Shown here: positions 5,577 through 6,674 of the stretch, in pieces | Numbering within the stretch: position 1 is the stretch's first letter | How the letters are laid out: every line of letters begins with the position of its first letter | Origin: DATGIQ01 sp035295665 | Lineage (GTDB): Bacteria; Planctomycetota; Planctomycetia; Gemmatales; Gemmataceae | Assembly: GCA_035295665.1 (NCBI GenBank) | Contig: DATGIQ010000328.1 | Span: 1-6,674 of the forward strand | DNA length: 6,674 bases | Reading direction: 5' to 3' | The notes under the pieces: model-generated | The model's input: only the letters and a program-made list of their open reading frames with translations | Databases searched by the model: none | Told to the model about the DNA's origin: nothing | Program-made: the position numbers and the translations under genes

Positions 5577-6674
5577 ATGAAGAGAGTCATCATTTTATGC
5601 CTCCTCGTTGCCATCGCGGGCGGGATCGGCGGTTGGTATTACCACAACAGCGACCACCGCGGTCCCGGTTTCCGCACTGTGGGGGTCGAACGCGGAGAAC
5701 TGCTGGCAACCATCAATGCCACCGGTACGATTGAGCCCGAAGAGGTCATCGATATCGGTGCCCAGGTGGCAGGACAGATCCTCAGCTTCGGCCTCGATCC
5801 GCGCGGCACCGGCAAACCGATCGACTTCGGATCTCCTGTGGAACAAAACACCGTCTTGGCCCATATCGATGAATCGCTTTACAAAGCTCAGGTCGATCAA
5901 GCCCAGGCTCAGGTCAAACAGGCGGAAGCGGCACTCGAATCGGCCCACGCTCAGGTCGGCGTAGCCGAGGCCAACGTGCAGCAGGCCGAGGCGAACCTGG
6001 GCCAAATGAGAGCCAAGCTCTACCAGGCCGACCGCGACTGGACGCGTGCCCAAAAACTCGGCCCCACCAAAGCCCTGGCCGACGTCGATTACGACACCGC
6101 CGAGGCCAACTACATGACGTCCAAGGCTGCCCTGGCGGTGGGAGAAGCGACCCTGGCGCAGAACAAGGCTGCCTTGAAAGATGCCGTAGCAAATGTGGCC
6201 AAGGCCGAGGCCTCGCTGGCGGCTGCCAAGGCCGCCCTCTCCAATGCCGAGACCAACCTGCGCTATTGCACCATTAAATCGCCGGTCAAGGGCGTCATCG
6301 TTGATCGCCGGGTCAACATCGGCCAGACCGTCGTGTCGAGCCTGAACGCCCCGAGCCTGTTTCTCCTCGCCAAGGATCTGAAACGCCTCCAGGTGTGGGC
6401 TTCCGTCAACGAAGCTGACATTGGTAACATCAAACCCGGTCAGGCCGCCACCTTCAGCGTCGATGCCTTCCCCGATCGAGTATTCAAGGGGAGCGTGGCG
6501 GCCGATCAGCCCCGGCTCAATGCCAGCATGACCCAGAACGTGGTCACTTACACGGTGGTGGTCAATACCGATAACTCGGACGGAGCCTTGCTCCCTTACC
6601 TGACGGCGAACCTCCAGTTTGAGGTCAGCAAACACAGCAACGCCTTGCTGGTTCCCAACGCCGCCTTGCGCTGG
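5577..6674 (+). CDS. MacA/HlyD-like periplasmic adaptor (membrane fusion) subunit, 3' end missing
   Basis: A periplasmic adaptor that links an inner-membrane transporter to an outer-membrane channel. The frame is open from ATG 5577 to the window edge (366 residues, no stop), so the gene is 3'-partial. Seen: an N-terminal membrane anchor, KRVIILCLLVAIAGGIGGWYY (2-22), with no lipobox at Cys8; the first half of the lipoyl/biotinyl-like domain (about 34-99) with TGTIEPEEVIDIGAQVAGQI; a long alpha-helical hairpin rich in Ala, Gln and Glu (about 101-227), with QVDQAQAQVKQAEAAL and NVAKAEASLAAAKAAL; the second lipoyl half, LRYCTIKSPVKGVIVDRRVNIGQTV (about 228-252), the family hallmark; and the beta-barrel domain from about 271 with NEADIGNIKPGQAATFSVDAFP and QNVVTYTVVV. 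The arrangement matches MacA/YknX-type adaptors that work with MacB-like ABC transporters. The partner would lie downstream and is not seen. Its position behind a MarR gene suggests inducible efflux. Substrate unknown. Confidence 0.92.
   Translation, partial: MKRVIILCLLVAIAGGIGGWYYHNSDHRGPGFRTVGVERGELLATINATGTIEPEEVIDIGAQVAGQILSFGLDPRGTGKPIDFGSPVEQNTVLAHIDESLYKAQVDQAQAQVKQAEAALESAHAQVGVAEANVQQAEANLGQMRAKLYQADRDWTRAQKLGPTKALADVDYDTAEANYMTSKAALAVGEATLAQNKAALKDAVANVAKAEASLAAAKAALSNAETNLRYCTIKSPVKGVIVDRRVNIGQTVVSSLNAPSLFLLAKDLKRLQVWASVNEADIGNIKPGQAATFSVDAFPDRVFKGSVAADQPRLNASMTQNVVTYTVVVNTDNSDGALLPYLTANLQFEVSKHSNALLVPNAALRW

Noticed and set aside
5886..5960. Repeated GCTCAGGTC in the adaptor gene
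   Set aside because: The copies encode the repeating AQV pattern of the coiled coil; they reflect protein repeats, not a DNA element.
5595..6635. A 346-codon open frame on the minus strand
   Set aside because: It lies fully antisense to the adaptor, whose domains and ribosome binding site are clear. Its Gly/Leu/Arg-rich product, with repeated GLG and RQG, is what the Ala/Gln/Glu coiled-coil codons give when read in reverse.

Overview
This window most likely comes from a planctomycete, with a Gemmata/Pirellula-type affinity as a guess. Three things point there: a DUF1559-like protein with the DITDGxSQT and MADGSVRFI signatures, a TPR protein with the planctomycete-style tail (LAWVLATCP, WKDPNYLDTLAAAYxESGD), and a GC-rich, GCC/CTG/GGC-heavy codon style. 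This is inferred from family knowledge only; no search was run. All supported genes lie on the + strand, and the first and last are cut by the window edges.

Layout. (1) 2-2458: the 3' part of a large composite protein. It has a DUF1559-like middle region, two long Pro/Gly-rich linkers and a C-terminal domain of the 'WKEFTSKQGGFTVAFP' type. (2) 2459-2542: a short intergenic region with two consecutive hairpins. The second is a perfect 13-bp inverted repeat that ends just before the next gene's ribosome binding site. (3) 2543-4090: an intact FGGY-family sugar kinase. (4) 4093-4748: a damaged TPR locus. A membrane-segment head in one frame is followed by TPR repeats in another. The repeats end at a TAG, after which the in-frame codons still spell what looks like the family's normal tail (GKPYRDD). 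(5) 4725-4902: a regulatory region with a near-consensus sigma70-type promoter overlapping palindromic candidate operators. (6) 4903-5412: a MarR-family repressor. (7) 5577-6674: the 5' part of a MacA/HlyD-like membrane-fusion (periplasmic adaptor) protein that runs off the window.

How they fit. The last two genes form a recognisable unit, a MarR regulator followed by an efflux adaptor. An ABC transporter (MacB-like ATPase/permease) is the expected partner beyond the edge, but it is not visible here. The kinase, the TPR remnant and the composite protein show no obvious functional link to that unit or to one another. I found no tRNA, rRNA, CRISPR array, insertion sequence or attachment site. 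Nothing here amounts to a clear new system; the best leads are the decaying TPR gene, the hairpin leader of the kinase, and the MarR promoter-operator.
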